Below, in pieces: positions 1 through 12,770 of a stretch of DNA of 64,000 nucleotides. The stretch lies in NCBI RefSeq assembly GCF_040939455.1, contig NC_134119.1, positions 11,644,501-11,708,500 on the forward strand, written 5' to 3'. The stretch comes from Microcebus murinus. Taxonomy: Eukaryota > Chordata > Mammalia > Primates > Cheirogaleidae. The position numbers and the translations under genes were made by a program. The stretch's first letter is position 1. Each line of letters begins with the position of its first letter. The notes beneath the pieces were generated by a model. The model searched no databases. It was given only the letters and a program-made list of their open reading frames with translations, and was not told the origin of the DNA.

Positions 1-560
1 CGCGCGCCCGTCCCCCCGGCCCGCCCCGCCCGGGCCCCTCCGACTGCAGAGCGCCCTGGCCGCCGCTCCCGCCTCCGCGGCGCCCCACGCCCGGCCCGCT
101 CTGCCCCGCGGAGCGCCCGCCCCGCCCCGCCCCGCCCGGGCGCACCTGGGCAGGCCCGCGCGTAGTCCGCGCAGCAGTCCCGCGCCGCGCCGCACGCCTC
201 GTCGCAGAAGCAGCGCGGGGGCCCGCGGGCGAAGCACGCTGCGTCTCGCCCTGGGCAGCAGCGGCCCAGCGCGGCGCAGCCCTGCCAGGGCGAGAGCACG
301 CCTGGCGGCCCCTGCTTCCAGGCCACCGCGGCCAGGACCAGCCCCAGGGACAGGACCGGCGCCGCGCCACAGCGGGCCATAGCCGGGCTCAGGCCGGGGA
401 CCCGACGCCAACCCGCACAGACCCTACGCCGCCCGCCCGGAGTTGGGGCGGAGGTTCCAGGGCCCGCCCCTCCCCGCCCCTCCCCAGACCCACCTCCTAC
501 CTGTCACCCAACTGACGTCCACCCCTTTCGTTCTAGCCAAACTTTGCGCAGATCCCTGTG
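1..560. promoter_or_regulatory. CpG island over the SBSPON-like first exon
   Basis: The stretch is extremely GC-rich and dense in CpG, then falls abruptly to AT-rich DNA after about 560. It covers the start of intron 1, exon 1 and the upstream flank of the minus-strand gene. A CRE-like TGACGTC lies at 513-519. No TATA box is evident, so a dispersed CpG-island promoter is likely. Confidence 0.6.
146..380 (-). CDS. First coding exon of an SBSPON-like secreted protein (partial gene)
   Basis: Reading the minus strand from the ATG at 380-378 gives 78 codons plus one base, ending at a donor (CCCAG|GTGCGC) at 146/145. The start context is strong (G at -3 and +4). Residues 1-20 form a hydrophobic signal peptide (LSLGLVLAAVAW core). 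Residues 35-77 are a somatomedin-B domain: cysteines at 35, 41, 42, 49, 57, 59, 63, 69, 70 and 77, with GRCCPGRDAACFARG and CFCDEAC motifs. This pattern is closest to SBSPON (somatomedin B and thrombospondin type-1 domain protein), but the loop between ACFARG and CFC is shorter. Human SBSPON is on chromosome 8, so at this locus the gene is probably a paralog. Remaining exons, expected to carry a TSP1 repeat, would lie beyond position 1. The domain call is firm; the gene identity is inferred. Confidence 0.75.
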
Positions 561-694
561 GCGATGAAATGCCAAGAGAGTGACAATAATTACCGCGACA
601 ACTTGACAACTTCGCAGGGTTCGCACTGCCTCCAGGTTCCTTCCCGGGAGATAGTGAAAGATACAGAGGCCATCAAAGCAATATGCCATATTAA

Positions 695-910
695 GATTGA
701 TAACAATGGTGTATTGTTATAGCAATAATAACAGTAATGACCACTATGCTATAATTATAATGGCAATAATGCCAACCATAACTGCCAATATTATTTAAAT
801 AGAAGTAATAGCCATAATTGCCAAGTAAGACTATACAATATATACATGTACTAGAATTTAGTTTGTGCCCCCTAAATCTATTAAAATAAAAAATATATAT
901 AAAAAAATAA
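695..910. repeat. AT-rich low-complexity stretch
   Basis: This stretch is irregular but built from reiterated aataat, ataatgcca and ataattgcca motifs, ending in an A-rich run. It looks like a decayed microsatellite-like region. No gene is seen. Confidence 0.5.
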
Positions 911-1101
911 TAATTGCCAGATAAGGAGCCACGGAATCCGGCTCTGTGCCATCAATGTCGCCTAAACCTGAGTCCCTTGGATATCCCTTCGTTTTTTTTT
1001 TGTTTTGTTTTGTTTTGCCATATTCCTATTACCTTGACTATTGTTTCCTGGATAAGTCTCTTTAAATGGATTCATTTTTTTAAACTTGAAAAGATTTATT
1101 C

Positions 1102-1437
1102 TTTTTTTTTTTTTTTTTTTGAGACAGAGTCTCACTTTGTTGCCCAGGCTAGAGTGAGTGCCGTGGCGTCAGCCTAGCTCACAGCAACCTCAAACTCCTG
1201 GGCTCAAGCAATCCTCCTGCCTCAGCCTCCCGAGTAGCTGGGACTGTAGGCATGCGCCACGGTGCCCAGCTAATTTTTTCTATATATCTTAGTTGGTCAA
1301 TTAATTTCTTTCTATTTATAGTAGAGACAAGGTCTGGCTCTTGCTCAGGCTGGTTTCGAACTCCTGACCTTGAGCAATCCTCCTGCCTTGGCCTCCCAGA
1401 GTGCTAGGATTACAGGCATGAGCTACCACGACCGGCC
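1102..1437 (-). mobile_element. Alu, lemur type
   Basis: An inverted dimeric Alu from a T run to ...accggcc, with the ttggtcaattaatttctttc mid-segment typical of the strepsirrhine copies here. Confidence 0.9.
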
Positions 1438-1623
1438 AAAAAAATTTATTCTTGAAAAAAAAAAAAAAAACTGTATCGTTCAAGAGAATGAGAAGACAAG
1501 CTGTAGACCGGGAGAAATTATTTGCAAAACATACATCTGATAAAGAACTGCTATCCAAAATATACAAAGCACTTTTAGAACTTAATAACAAAAAAACAAA
1601 AGACCTCATTTAAAAAATGGGCA

Positions 1624-1939
1624 GGCCGGGCGCTGTGGCTCACGCCTGTAATCCTAGCTCTTGGGAGGCCGAGGCGGGTGGATTGCTCGAGGTCAGGAGT
1701 TCAAAACCAGCCTGAGCAAGAGCGAGACCCCGTCTCTACTATAAATAGAAAGAAATTAATTGGCCAACTGATATATATATATCAAAATTAGCCGGGCATG
1801 GTGGCGCATGCCTGTAGTCCCAGCTACTAGGGAGGCTGAGGCAGAAGGATCACTCAAGCCCAGGAGTTTGAGGTTGCTGTGAGCTAGGCTGATGCCACGG
1901 CACTCACTCTAGCCTGGGCAACAAAGCGAGACTCTGTCT

Positions 1940-1968
<29 letters not shown>
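1624..1968 (+). mobile_element. Alu, lemur type, inside L1
   Basis: Starts ggccgggcgctgtggctc and ends in a long A tail. Target-site duplication aaaaaatgggca at 1612-1623 and 1969-1980. Confidence 0.93.
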
Positions 1969-1977
<9 letters not shown>

Positions 1978-2449
1978 GCAAAAGAACTAAATAGATACCT
2001 CATCAAAGAAGACATACAGGTGGCAAATAAGCATATGAAAAGATGCTCACTGTCACATGTCATTAGAATTGCAAATTAAAACAGCAATGAGCTATCACTA
2101 CACACCTATTAGAATAGTTCAAATCCTAACGCTGGTGAGGACGTGGAGCAACAGGAATTCTCATTCACTGCCGGTGGGAGTACGAAATGGGACAGCCACT
2201 GGGGAAGGCAGTTGGGCAGTTCCTGACGAAACTAAACAGACTCTCACCATACCATCTGACATTCATGCTCCTTGGTAGTTACCCAAATGAGTTGAAAATT
2301 TATGCCCCTACAAAAACCTGCACATATGTTTACCGTAGCTTTATTAATGATTGTCAAAACTCGGGTGTCCTTCAGTAGGTGAGTGGATAAATAAACTGTA
2401 GTAAATCCAGGCACTGGGCTATTATTCAACACTCAAAAGAAATGAGCTG

Positions 2450-2605
2450 CCAGGTGTGGTGGCACACGCCCGTGAGCCTAGCTACTCAGGAGGCTCAGGT
2501 GGGAGGATTGCTTGAGCCCAGGGGTTTGAGTCTAGCCTGGGCAACATAGTGAGACCTCATCTCATTGAAAAAAAAAATTAATTAAATTAAAAATTTTAAA
2601 AAAGA
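2450..2605 (+). mobile_element. FLAM-like 7SL-derived monomer inside L1
   Basis: A single Alu-like arm beginning caggtgtggtggcac. Its perfect 15-bp target duplication aaaagaaatgagctg lies at 2435-2449 and 2606-2620. Confidence 0.85.
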
Positions 2606-3599
2606 AAAAGAAATGAGCTGTCAAGCCATGAAAAGACATGGAAGAAACTTTAATGCATATTACTGCGTGAAAGAAGCCAATCTGAAAAGGCTACATACTG
2701 TACAGTTCCAAAAATACGACATTCTGGAAAAAGCAAAACCATGAAGACAAAAAGATCAGTGGTTGCCAGGGGATGGGGGAAGGAAAGGATGAATGGGCAG
2801 AAAACACAGAGGATTTTTAGGGCAGTGACACTATTCTGCATGATATTATAATGGCGGACACATGTCATTATACATTTGTCCAAACCCATAGAAAGTACAA
2901 CACCAAGAGTGAACCCTAATGTAAACTATAGACTTTGGGCGGTTATGATGTGTCAGTGGAAGTTGGTAGATTGTAACAAATGTGCCACTCTGGCGGGGGA
3001 TGTCGGTAGTGAAGGAAACTAGGCGGGGGAGAGGGCGTGCAGGGAGTATGTGAGAACTCTCTGTACTTTCTGCTCAATTTTGCTGTGAACCTAAAACTTC
3101 TCTAAAAAAAATGAAGTCTATTTTAAAAAATAAAAGGAAAAGGGGAAAAAAAGATGTCACTACCATAAATGGAAAGCCAGCAATACTTTTCATAAATAAG
3201 GGGACAAGGAAGGAAGGGTAGAAAGGCAAAGAGTTGCAAGGACGATGCTGTGAGCCGAATCCTCATGTATTGGAGCAAAAATCGACAGATAATGTCTAAA
3301 GCTGATAAATCAGTGAATGGCCATGTAAGCTTATTAGTTAGCTGTATGGAAATAACAGCTAGAAGAAATAGCTACAAAGGCTAGAAGTGGTTGCCATGAC
3401 AATTAAGCATAGGAAGATGCTCAGCTTCCTAATAATACATTTCAAACATAAAAGTACAGAGATACAGTACTTACCAGTTCCATAGTGGAGATCAAAAAGA
3501 TTGATTTTTATGTAAATAGAATTGAGGAAGGTGCAGGAAAAGGGGCACTTGAGTATGAAGTTGGCAAACAAGTATGAATTCGTCAGCACCACCTCAGTT

Positions 3600-4110
3600 T
3601 GTCAATACCTAGCGAAATTATAAAAGCACGTACCTTTTGACTGAAGAATCCTTATAGATGGAGGCATATGTGCGCAGGAAAATATGAGTACAAGGTTATC
3701 TGCTTCACTGTAGTATCAAAAGGTTGATATCAACCTCAATGTCCCTCAGTAGGGGCTGGTTAAGTGAATTATGGTCCATCCCTGCAGAGGAATATCGTGC
3801 CACCTCCTAAAATAATAAAGTGGTTATTTGCATGCTGATATGGAAGACCTCTGACATACACTGGTAAGTGAAAAAGCAAGTTGCAGAACAGTACTTGCAG
3901 CATGTTGCCCTTTCTGTTTTTAAGGCTACTATTTGTATATGCATAGCATATCTCTGGAAGGAGATGTAATAATTGGTAAGAGGGGTTGCCTTTGGGGAGA
4001 AGAGCTGAAGGGTGAAGGTGGAGGAAGGGGGACTTACTCTTTCTCTTTACCTTTATGTACCTTTTGAAATTTTTACCACATTTCTTGGATTTTCTACTTA
4101 AAGAAATGTG
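3600..4110 (+). mobile_element. Old L1 3'-UTR fragment
   Basis: The text resembles L1M-type 3' UTR: ataataaagtggttatttg, a run-on mentioning ggggacttactctttc, and ccttttgaaatttttacc. Boundaries are approximate. Confidence 0.55.
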
Positions 4111-4673
4111 AAAGAAATGTTAAGTGATTGCCTCTGGAGAACTAAACAGGGAGTGGGAAGGGAGGGATGTTTGCTTTTAATATATAGACTACATATTAAT
4201 ATGCAATTTGCAAAATGTTTACAAAGAAAGGTTTGCAAACATTTACAAAGTGGGGAAGGGAGAGAGAGATCTGAAAGAGAGAGAAGGTCCCTGTCAAGAT
4301 AAGCGTCAGGTTAGGGTGGGCAGCCCCTCCTAACCCTGGTGTTTCCTTCCCCATGACAGGCCTAGCAGCTTCCGGTGAAGTTCCCAGCCTCCTTTATCTG
4401 ATTTCTCTCTGTCCTGCCAGGTTTGAAGCATCCAAGTAGCTTGTGACCCAGTTCCCAGAAAATCTCCCTTGCTGTCCTTTTGTAAGGGCCCTGGGGACAG
4501 CAGGGTACTTGGCAGTTGCCACATCTCCAAACACAAAGAGAAACTATTCTCCTCTCCACTGAGCTGGGAGAGGGGGACCGGCCAGAGTGCGGAGGGCTGC
4601 CCAGCTGAGGGGGGCACCCTCTCTCCGTGGTCTGGGTGACGGTATTGGTCGGTCTCCCTTCACTATTCACTTC

Positions 4674-4853
4674 TTTTTTTATTTTTATTATTATTATTAT
4701 TTTTTTGAGACAGGGTCTCACTCTGTTGCCCAGGTTAGAGTGCAGTGGCATCGTCGTACCTCACTGCAACCTCAAACTTCTGGGCTCACCCGATCCTCCT
4801 GCCCTGGCCTCCCAAAGTGCTGGGATTACAGGCTTGAGCCACCATGCCCGGCC
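4674..4853 (-). mobile_element. FLAM-like/old Alu monomer
   Basis: An inverted single arm from ttttttgagacagggtctc to catgcccggcc. The mid-element lemur segment is absent, so this is an old monomer. Confidence 0.8.
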
Positions 4854-4869
4854 CACTATGCATTTCTGA

Positions 4870-5560
4870 CTCAGTTATCTACTGCTGTAGAATGAGCCAC
4901 CCCAGAACTCAGAGCCTTAAAACAACAATTTTTCATTACTTCTCATAGTCCTGCGGGTTGGCAGAGCTCAGCCAGGTGGCTCTTACTTGGTGTCTCGTGC
5001 AGTCGCAATCAGAAAGCAGCTGCGGCTGAGGTCATCGCCAGGCTCGATCGGGTTGGATGTCCAAAATGGCGTCTTCACCCACACGTCTGGTGCCTCAGGT
5101 GAGATGGCTGGAGCAACCAGGCACTGGCTGGGCACCTTTTCCTTCTACATAGGCCTTCCCACATGCCTAGCTTGGGCTTCCTCACATCATGGTGGTCTCA
5201 ACGTTAGTCAGACTTCTTCGATGGCAATTGGCATACCCCAGAGCAGTGTTCCAAAAGAATAAGGTGGAGCCTCAAGGCTTCTTATGACCTAGCCTCCAAA
5301 GTCAGGCACCTCACTTCTACTGCATCCTATTGGGTGCATGGGGCCACCCAGAATGAAAGTGGGAAGGGCCACCCAAAAGAGTGAACAGCAGAGCGTGTGG
5401 GTCCTGGTGGGCCGTCTTCTGAGGACAGCTGGTGCAATGGTGCTTGTCATTCAACACTTCCTTAGTTTTCCCGAGACCTCACCAGCCACTCCTTCTTGGT
5501 CTCTTTGGGTGGTTCTTCCTCATCTTCTGGCTTTGTATTAATCCAGCGCCACCCGGCTCA
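4870..5560 (+). repeat. Ancient interspersed repeat, family not named
   Basis: Contains gttatctactgctgtagaatgag and agccttaaaacaacaattt, phrases common to an old dispersed mammalian repeat. A shorter related piece occurs near 25040-25110. I do not assign the family. Confidence 0.4.
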
Positions 5561-5799
5561 GACCTGGGCACCTCTTTCTACTATTTCCCTTAGTGATCTT
5601 ATCCAGTCTCGTGCCTCTGAACACCTGTAAGCTGACAACTCCCAAATTTACATCCCCAGCCAGGACCTCCCCACTGAATTCTAGACACCAATCTCCAACA
5701 GCCTACTCCACATCTCTGCTTGGATGTTTCACCAGGACCTCAATGTTTGCAGTTCTAAAGCCACCTTTTAGCCTAAGCAAAAGGAACACCCAGACTCTA

Positions 5800-5987
5800 C
5801 AAAAAATAGAAAAAAATTAGATGGGTATAGTGGCATGCACCCGTAGTCCCAGCTACTTGGGAGACTGAGGCAAAGAGGAACACTTGAGTCCAGGAGTTTG
5901 AGGTTGCTGTAAGCTAAGCTGAGGCCACAGCACTCTAGCCCAGCCAACAGAGTGAGACTATGTCTCAAAAAAAAAAAAAAAAAAAAA
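5800..5987 (+). mobile_element. Alu right-arm fragment
   Basis: Begins within the mid A-rich region (aaaaaattagatgggtatag) and runs to a 20-A tail. The left arm is missing. Confidence 0.8.
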
Positions 5988-5990
5988 TCA

Positions 5991-6329
<339 letters not shown>

Positions 6330-6334
6330 AATCA

Positions 6335-6607
6335 TTATGCTGAGTGACAGAAGCCAGGCAAAAGCATCCATACATACATGCTGCGTGATTCCATGGACAG
6401 GAAATCTAGAAAATGCAAGCTAGTTTACAGTGGCAGGGATGGCAGGAGGGAGGAATTGCAAAGGGGCACAAGGAAACTTTTGGAGGTGACTGGACATGTT
6501 CTCTGCCCTAAGTGGGGAGATGGTTTCATGGGTGTATGTCTCGAGTAATCACATTGTACACTTTAAACATGTGCCATGGAGCATGCTTCAGTTGTACTCA
6601 ATAAAGT
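6335..6607 (+). mobile_element. Old L1 3'-UTR fragment
   Basis: Recognised from atggtttcatgggtgtatg and tgtactcaataaagtg, typical of the end of an L1M element. Confidence 0.65.
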
Positions 6608-6609
6608 GA

Positions 6610-7560
6610 GTATAAAACCTGAATCTAAAGAAAAATCACACACAGTAAAACCAAACGAGACTCATATTTGGAATACACACCAAACAGTCAAGTGTAACAG
6701 TTACCTTCAGAGAGTGAGAAAGGAGCCGAGAGCGGCTGCTTGTTACCTCTCACACAGTTTTCTGGTTCAAGTTGTTTGCAACAAGCATGTGTTAATTATG
6801 AGTTTAAGGAAAAAAACAATACGGCTTTTGCCCCCAAGCCTGGGCAGCAGCATTCACGGGAGCTGTCACATGCCCGGAAACCAACCAGGTCATTCTGCCA
6901 AACAAAGACACCTCCTGGATGGGAGCCAAGGGTTTCTGGGGGCAAATCCCCATCGGAAGACAATGAAAAATGTGCTCCCTCAGAACAAGGACTGCATTTA
7001 CACCTTATGTCTACCTTCCGGACTGGGGCCCACACAGAACGGCTGCCCGGGAAGATAATGGAGCCATTCATCTCTGTCGGGGGTGGGCTCCTCCCGCCGA
7101 CTTCCCATCTGGGTAATCAGACCAGCTGGCAGCCCCGTTATGGGTCTCGGTCTCCGCGGGGTCTGCGGGCACCTCCAGACGCCACACTGGCTTCTCCAGA
7201 GAGGCAGGTTCCCGGGTGACTTCAGGATGAGCAAACTGAGCCCATGCTGGGGTCCTCAGTCCTGCCCAGCTAGGAAGGAGGCCCCAGACTCAGGCCGGCG
7301 TGGACCTCCTGGCCTGTCAGGGGCCTGGGAACAGATGTCTGAGCGCCTGCGTTTGTGTGGCTGCCCAGGTGTGTGCTTCCATTTATCTAACCGCACCCTG
7401 ACAAGATCCCTGGAGATTTGAACGCACTCATTCACACACCTGGCTGAACATGAGAAACACCTGGAGAGAGTTTTTCATGATGCCGAGGACTGAGATCTTC
7501 TGCCAGAGATTTTGCCTTAATCAGCCTGGAATACAATCGGGAAACAGCACTGTTGTTTAA
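6610..7560. other. Unique intergenic stretch
   Basis: Moderately GC-rich and free of obvious repeats. Two overlapping open frames of about 160 codons occur here, but they lack splice structure, recognisable domains and start context. I see no supportable gene. Confidence 0.4.
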
Positions 7561-7720
7561 GGTATAACATACTTAGTAGAGTGCATAAACTGCACAAACT
7601 TTAAATGGATAGCCTGATATTTTTTATACATGTGTACACTCATGGAACCACCACCCAGATGGTGGCATAGCACATTCCTAACACCCCAGAAAGTTCCCTT
7701 TTGCGCCATCAAGGTAGGGT
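7560..7720 (-). mobile_element. Old L1 fragment
   Basis: Contains catgtgtacactcatggaacc accacc-type text in reverse orientation, as in L1M 3' ends. Boundaries are approximate. Confidence 0.4.
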
Positions 7721-7744
7721 GTTTAGAAGATTCTATGTAGTACT

Positions 7745-7920
7745 TGAGTGTGTACAGATTCAGCTGCAGACCTTGTTGAAACCAATTGCTGGGCCTCGCC
7801 CTTAGCCTTTTTAATTCAATAGGTCTGGGGTGCAGCTCCCAAATTTGCATTTCTCATAAGGTTCCCAGGTGATGCAGGTGCTGCCTGCTGCGGGCCCAGC
7901 CCCTCACTTAGAGACTACTG
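7745..7920 (-). mobile_element. MER5-like hAT remnant
   Basis: Contains aataggtctggggtgcagc and cccaaatttgcatttctc, the reverse of the MER5/MER20-type internal sequence (compare the clearer copy at 12066). Confidence 0.55.
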
Positions 7921-8247
7921 GTCTGAGCCAATCATAGGCAGTCTACTCCCCTTGCCAAAGACTGGCTTAGGCTTGAGACGTAGTGCAGGTCTGTCCAATG
8001 AGATTCAAGGAGAGGGTAGGGGGTGGGGTTTGTGAGGCAACATTCTGGTAAAGTCTATTAAAATGATGGCCTTGGACCAGGGGTGGGAGAGCTTTTAATG
8101 TTGGTAGGCTGAATTAATTTAGCTGTAAATGAATAAAGCTGCATTCAGGAAATTCCATTAGATATACTTCAAAATGTACATTTTGTAAAAATCTACTGTG
8201 TACTTAACAATTTCAAAAATGAAAACTATTTGTTAAAGTTAACTACC

Positions 8248-8586
8248 TTTTTTTTTTTTTTTTTTTTGAGACAGAGTCTTACTTTGTTGCCCAGGCTAGA
8301 GTGAGTGCCGTGGCATCAGCCTAGCTCACAGCAACCTCAAACTCCTGGGCTCAAGCAATCCTGCTGCCTCAGCCTCCAAAGTAGCTAGGACTACAGGCAT
8401 GAGCCACCATGCCCGGCTAATTTTTCTTCTGTATTTATTAGTTGGCCAATTAATTTATTTCTATTTATAGTAGAGACAGGGTCTCACTCTTGCTCAGGCT
8501 GGTTTCGAACTCCTGACCTCCAGCAATCTGCCCGCCTCGGCCTCCCAGAGTGCTAGGATTATAGGCGTGAGCCACAGTGCCCAGCC
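8248..8586 (-). mobile_element. Alu, lemur type, inside hAT
   Basis: T run, gagacagagtcttactttg and the ttggccaattaatttattt segment, ending gtgcccagcc. The flanks aactacc and aactaacc may be a decayed target duplication. Confidence 0.88.
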
Positions 8587-8689
8587 TAACTAACCTTTTA
8601 ATGACTTTGTTGTGTCTGCTTCCTGTTGGAAAGCATTTGATTATTTGGTTGCAGCATGGAGGTCCATAGTTCCAGTTGATCCTTTAGAT

Positions 8690-8842
8690 TTTCAGTCCCC
8701 AATCCCCGGTGTGTGGACCAGTACTGGTCTGTGACCCATTAGGGACCGCCACAGAGCTCCACTGCCCCACCCCAGCTCTGCCCGTGGAAAAATTATCTTC
8801 CATGAAACCAGTCCCTGGTGCTGAAAGGGTGGGGGACTGCTG
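8690..8842. mobile_element. Short non-autonomous DNA element (MER1-like) nested in hAT
   Basis: The ends cagtcccc...ggggactg are inverted. Flanks ctttagat (8682-8689) and ctctagat (8843-8850) resemble an 8-bp hAT target duplication. The text ccggtgtgtggaccagtact resembles MER1-type ends. It disrupts the end of the host transposase frame. Confidence 0.6.
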
Positions 8843-10442
8843 CTCTAGATGGCTATCAGTCATTTGTGACCTTAAGGGCATCTTGATTTTGGTTAGGTAG
8901 GAGAATGTAGATTCATAGCAATAAGTGGTTGAAAAGCAAGAAAGCAATTTTTGGACATGTTGCTGAAGGTGTGGGTATTGTACTGCATTTTTCCATATTT
9001 CAATTGGATCTTTCTTAGCATCAAACAATGACTTTAAAATGTCATCTACTGAGAGCTCACTCAGTTCCATCTGTAGTTCTTTAGATGCCTTGGTGATATC
9101 AACTAGGTGAGGCTGAAATGTTAATTTGAGTATGATGTCATGATTTTGAAAGTCAGTGAACCTTTCATTGTATTCTCTAATTAATGGGTCTATCACACTG
9201 TATATTCTTCAAATCATTCACATATACCATCCTGCTCATCAATGACCTTTGCCAATTGGGGAAAATGTTCATCTGAAATTTCCTTTTGAAGAAGAAATGT
9301 TTGGAAAAAAGATAGATTTTTTTCAAAATGCTTCGATTTTTTTTGCCACATCATATATAGACTTAGTTTTACTTTGCAAAGAAATATTCAAGTCATTTTG
9401 ATTTGACATGCAATCACACAGAAATGCTGCATTCCTATAGAAATCTTCTTTCAATAATTCACATTGCTGATTCTGTTCTTCATAAAATTTAACAATCTGT
9501 TCTCACAGAGATAAAATTTTGGCTAACACCTATCCCTGCAATAGCCAACACACTTTAGAATGATACAGCAAATCCATACTGAATACAGCATCATTCAACT
9601 TTAGCATGTTACAAAATGGACAATGCCATGTTGTATTTGCACTAACAATACTTATAACTTGTTGCAAAGTGTCACTAAAAATAGTAACTTTAGCACAGAG
9701 ATTTTGCTAATGCAAGATACAGTGAAAAGAAATGAGAGCATCTGGATCTGTTAATAGTTGTTTTTATCTGTGCAATAAACCCTTCATGTTTTTCTGTCAT
9801 GGAAGGTGCACATACACTCTGTACTCTGTACATACACTCACTAAGTTTACCAAATTCAGTCCAACTTCGCCACATTTATCTTGAAAGTTGTTGAAGATAT
9901 TTATTCCCTGTATTCTGTTTGCAAGAGTGCCCAAAAGAGAGTAACTCTTTATAGCAAAGAAAATCTTCTGTCATGACCCAAATGAAGTAAAACCTGCGCA
10001 GAGTCAGTAGTATCAGTTGATTCATCCAAAGCAACTGAATAATATATTAGTATATTTTCCTTTTGAAGTATTCCATGAAGTTCTGTTAAGTTGATGGCTA
10101 ATTCCTGCTGCTGGTCAGATATGGTTCTCCTCGAAAGAGGCGGTTGTTTGTACTTTGAAACATTATTGGGGTCTAAGCACCCTACAACTTCAACAGTACA
10201 TCCTTTCACAATTTCTGCATCACTGAATGGCTTCCTTTTTTCCCTTGAGTATATAAGCTACTTTATAAGTCACTTCAGTGGCATTATTTCCAGGTCTTAT
10301 TGCTGCTTGAAAGAATTGTCTTTGCTTTTGCTTTTCATCTTTTAATTTCTGCAATACATCCTTTCTTGCCTTTCCCTCTAATTTAAAATATTTCTGGTCC
10401 GTATGAGTGTTGAGTGTTATATGCTGATGAGGATTGAATTTC

Positions 10443-10771
<329 letters not shown>

Positions 10772-10959
10772 TGAATTTATTTAATGCCGATATTGCAGTA
10801 TCTCCAAGCAAGGAAATCATTTTATCTTTAGCAGAAACAAGATAATACTGCAGTTCCCAGTCGTCGTTTAAAAATCTGTTTTCTTCCTTCAGCATTCTCT
10901 TGGTCTTCTTTGACATCATGGGCTGCTAAGCAGAAAGAATTAAAAAATACTATGGAGCA

Positions 10960-11284
<325 letters not shown>

Positions 11285-11735
11285 AAAAAATACTGTGGAG
11301 CTATGCGATTATTCACAAATTCCACCTCAAACAGAAACACAGTGCACCACTGTCAAAAGGTGATAACCGACTGGCGGACTCGACTCCCACAAATGCTCGC
11401 CGACCAGCCTCATGTGGTAGTGGCGCCAGTCAGGTGGGGGAAGTTGGAACTAAATCATGAATGTAGAAGCTGTCAATATAGCTCTTATGGCTTACTAATA
11501 TTCCAATTGTGCCAATCAATCTGGAAGGACTATTTCATTGAAACTTATTTTATTCTTTGGTATTTTAAATAGGTTCATTTTAAAAATAAAAATATAAAAG
11601 ATAATCAAAAATGTATTGATGAAAATAAAAGGGTTTGTTCTGTAAAATTTGGATTCAGTCAAAAGGCTGCACTTAAGGACCTAGAAGGCCACACGTGGCC
11701 TTAAGGCTGCAGGTTCCCCCCCCCCAGCCCTGGAC

Positions 11736-12060
11736 TGAGCAGTGCAGCAGCCATTGGCTGGGGCATGGGAGGGCTCCTGGGAAAGATGTTCCCACTGATC
11801 GAGAGATGCATGGAAGGGGATGCTTTCTCTTGCTTTGAAAGTTCAGTCATGTCTGGAGTTGTGTCCTTGACCTTGAGGCCATAAGCTGAGATCAAACACC
11901 AACCACTCACGATGGTGGAGAGGAAAGTGGGAGGGAAACTGGGCCCCTGAAGAACTTGTTGAACTGCTGGATCAACCGACCTTAAGCAGTCCTCCTTAGG
12001 AACATCTTTCCTTTTTGTCTGGGTTACTTACAAATGGATTCTCTCTTATTTGTGTTTAAA
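11736..12060. other. Unique intergenic DNA
   Basis: No gene, RNA or confident repeat is recognised here. Confidence 0.4.
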
Positions 12061-12065
12061 AGAAT

Positions 12066-12227
12066 CTAATACTCTGCTACTCAAAGCACAGTCCGAGAAC
12101 CAGCAGGATCTGCACCCCCTGGAAGCTGGCTAGAAATGTAGACTCTCCAGCCCCACCCAAGACCTACTGAATCAGAATCTGCATTTTTAACAAGATCCCC
12201 ACATTAGGATCTGAGAAGCACTGCTTT
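12066..12227 (+). mobile_element. MER5A-type hAT remnant
   Basis: Text such as cacccaagacctactgaatc and gatctgagaagcactgctt follows the MER5A consensus order. Confidence 0.75.
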
Positions 12228-12559
12228 TACCTGCACAGCAGCACATATGCTTTGGATTTTCTGAGCCTTTCTATGAGCCCCATCTACTAATAGCTGCGTG
12301 AAATCATGTTATTCTTAATCATATGAAAGCAAAAAATCATGGACACAGCATACAGAAGCTCCCCAGCCAATTTTCCTGTACATCTCATTGAGCAGAACTA
12401 GGTTGCCTGCCTTAGCTGCAAAGGAGGTTGGGAAGGTGAGTGTCCAGCTTCATCTGCTTCTGTCACAGGAGAGGGGCTCTGCCCTCTGCCAGCGAGGACG
12501 CAAGGGAGGAAAAACCAGCTGCTGTGTAGAAACCAGAAGTGTCTACCATAAACAAATTT

Positions 12560-12770
12560 TACTAGTGACCATTTCCAGATGTAGGACAGGGCTTAGAGGT
12601 GTGAAGTCACTTGCTTGAGGTCACATACCTAGAAAGTACCTGCCATTTTGTAGGAAACTGGCATGAATTTTTATAAATGAGAATGGCCAAGTCAGTCAGT
12701 GCCATGAGTTGGACCTTGAACCCAGATCCCATGAAGTCCAATACGGTGATCTAGCCACTTCCTCAGGCTT
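12560..12770 (-). mobile_element. MIR fragment
   Basis: Contains agtcacttgcttgaggtcac and ccttgaacccagatcccatg, the reverse complement of the MIR core. Weakly conserved. Confidence 0.5.

Larger units (their letters stand above)
1485..3145 (+). mobile_element. Old L1 3' end, interrupted by two SINEs
   Basis: The pieces read as the degenerate end of L1 ORF2 (gcatatgaaaagatgctcac; ctacacacctattagaat) followed by an L1M-type 3' UTR ending in an A-rich tail. An Alu (1624-1968) and a FLAM-like monomer (2450-2605) are inserted in it. No intact frame remains. Confidence 0.8.

Noticed and set aside
1624..1968. 7SL RNA gene
   Set aside because: The many 7SL-like stretches are Alu or FLAM SINEs with A tails and target duplications, not functional 7SL genes.
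4587..4895. Frames with [15 protein letters not shown] residues, here and at many other places
   Set aside because: These are translations of Alu sequence and recur at every inverted Alu; none is a gene.
6576..7219. Two overlapping frames of about 160 codons
   Set aside because: They overlap an L1 tail at the start, share sequence in different frames and show no domain or splice signals.
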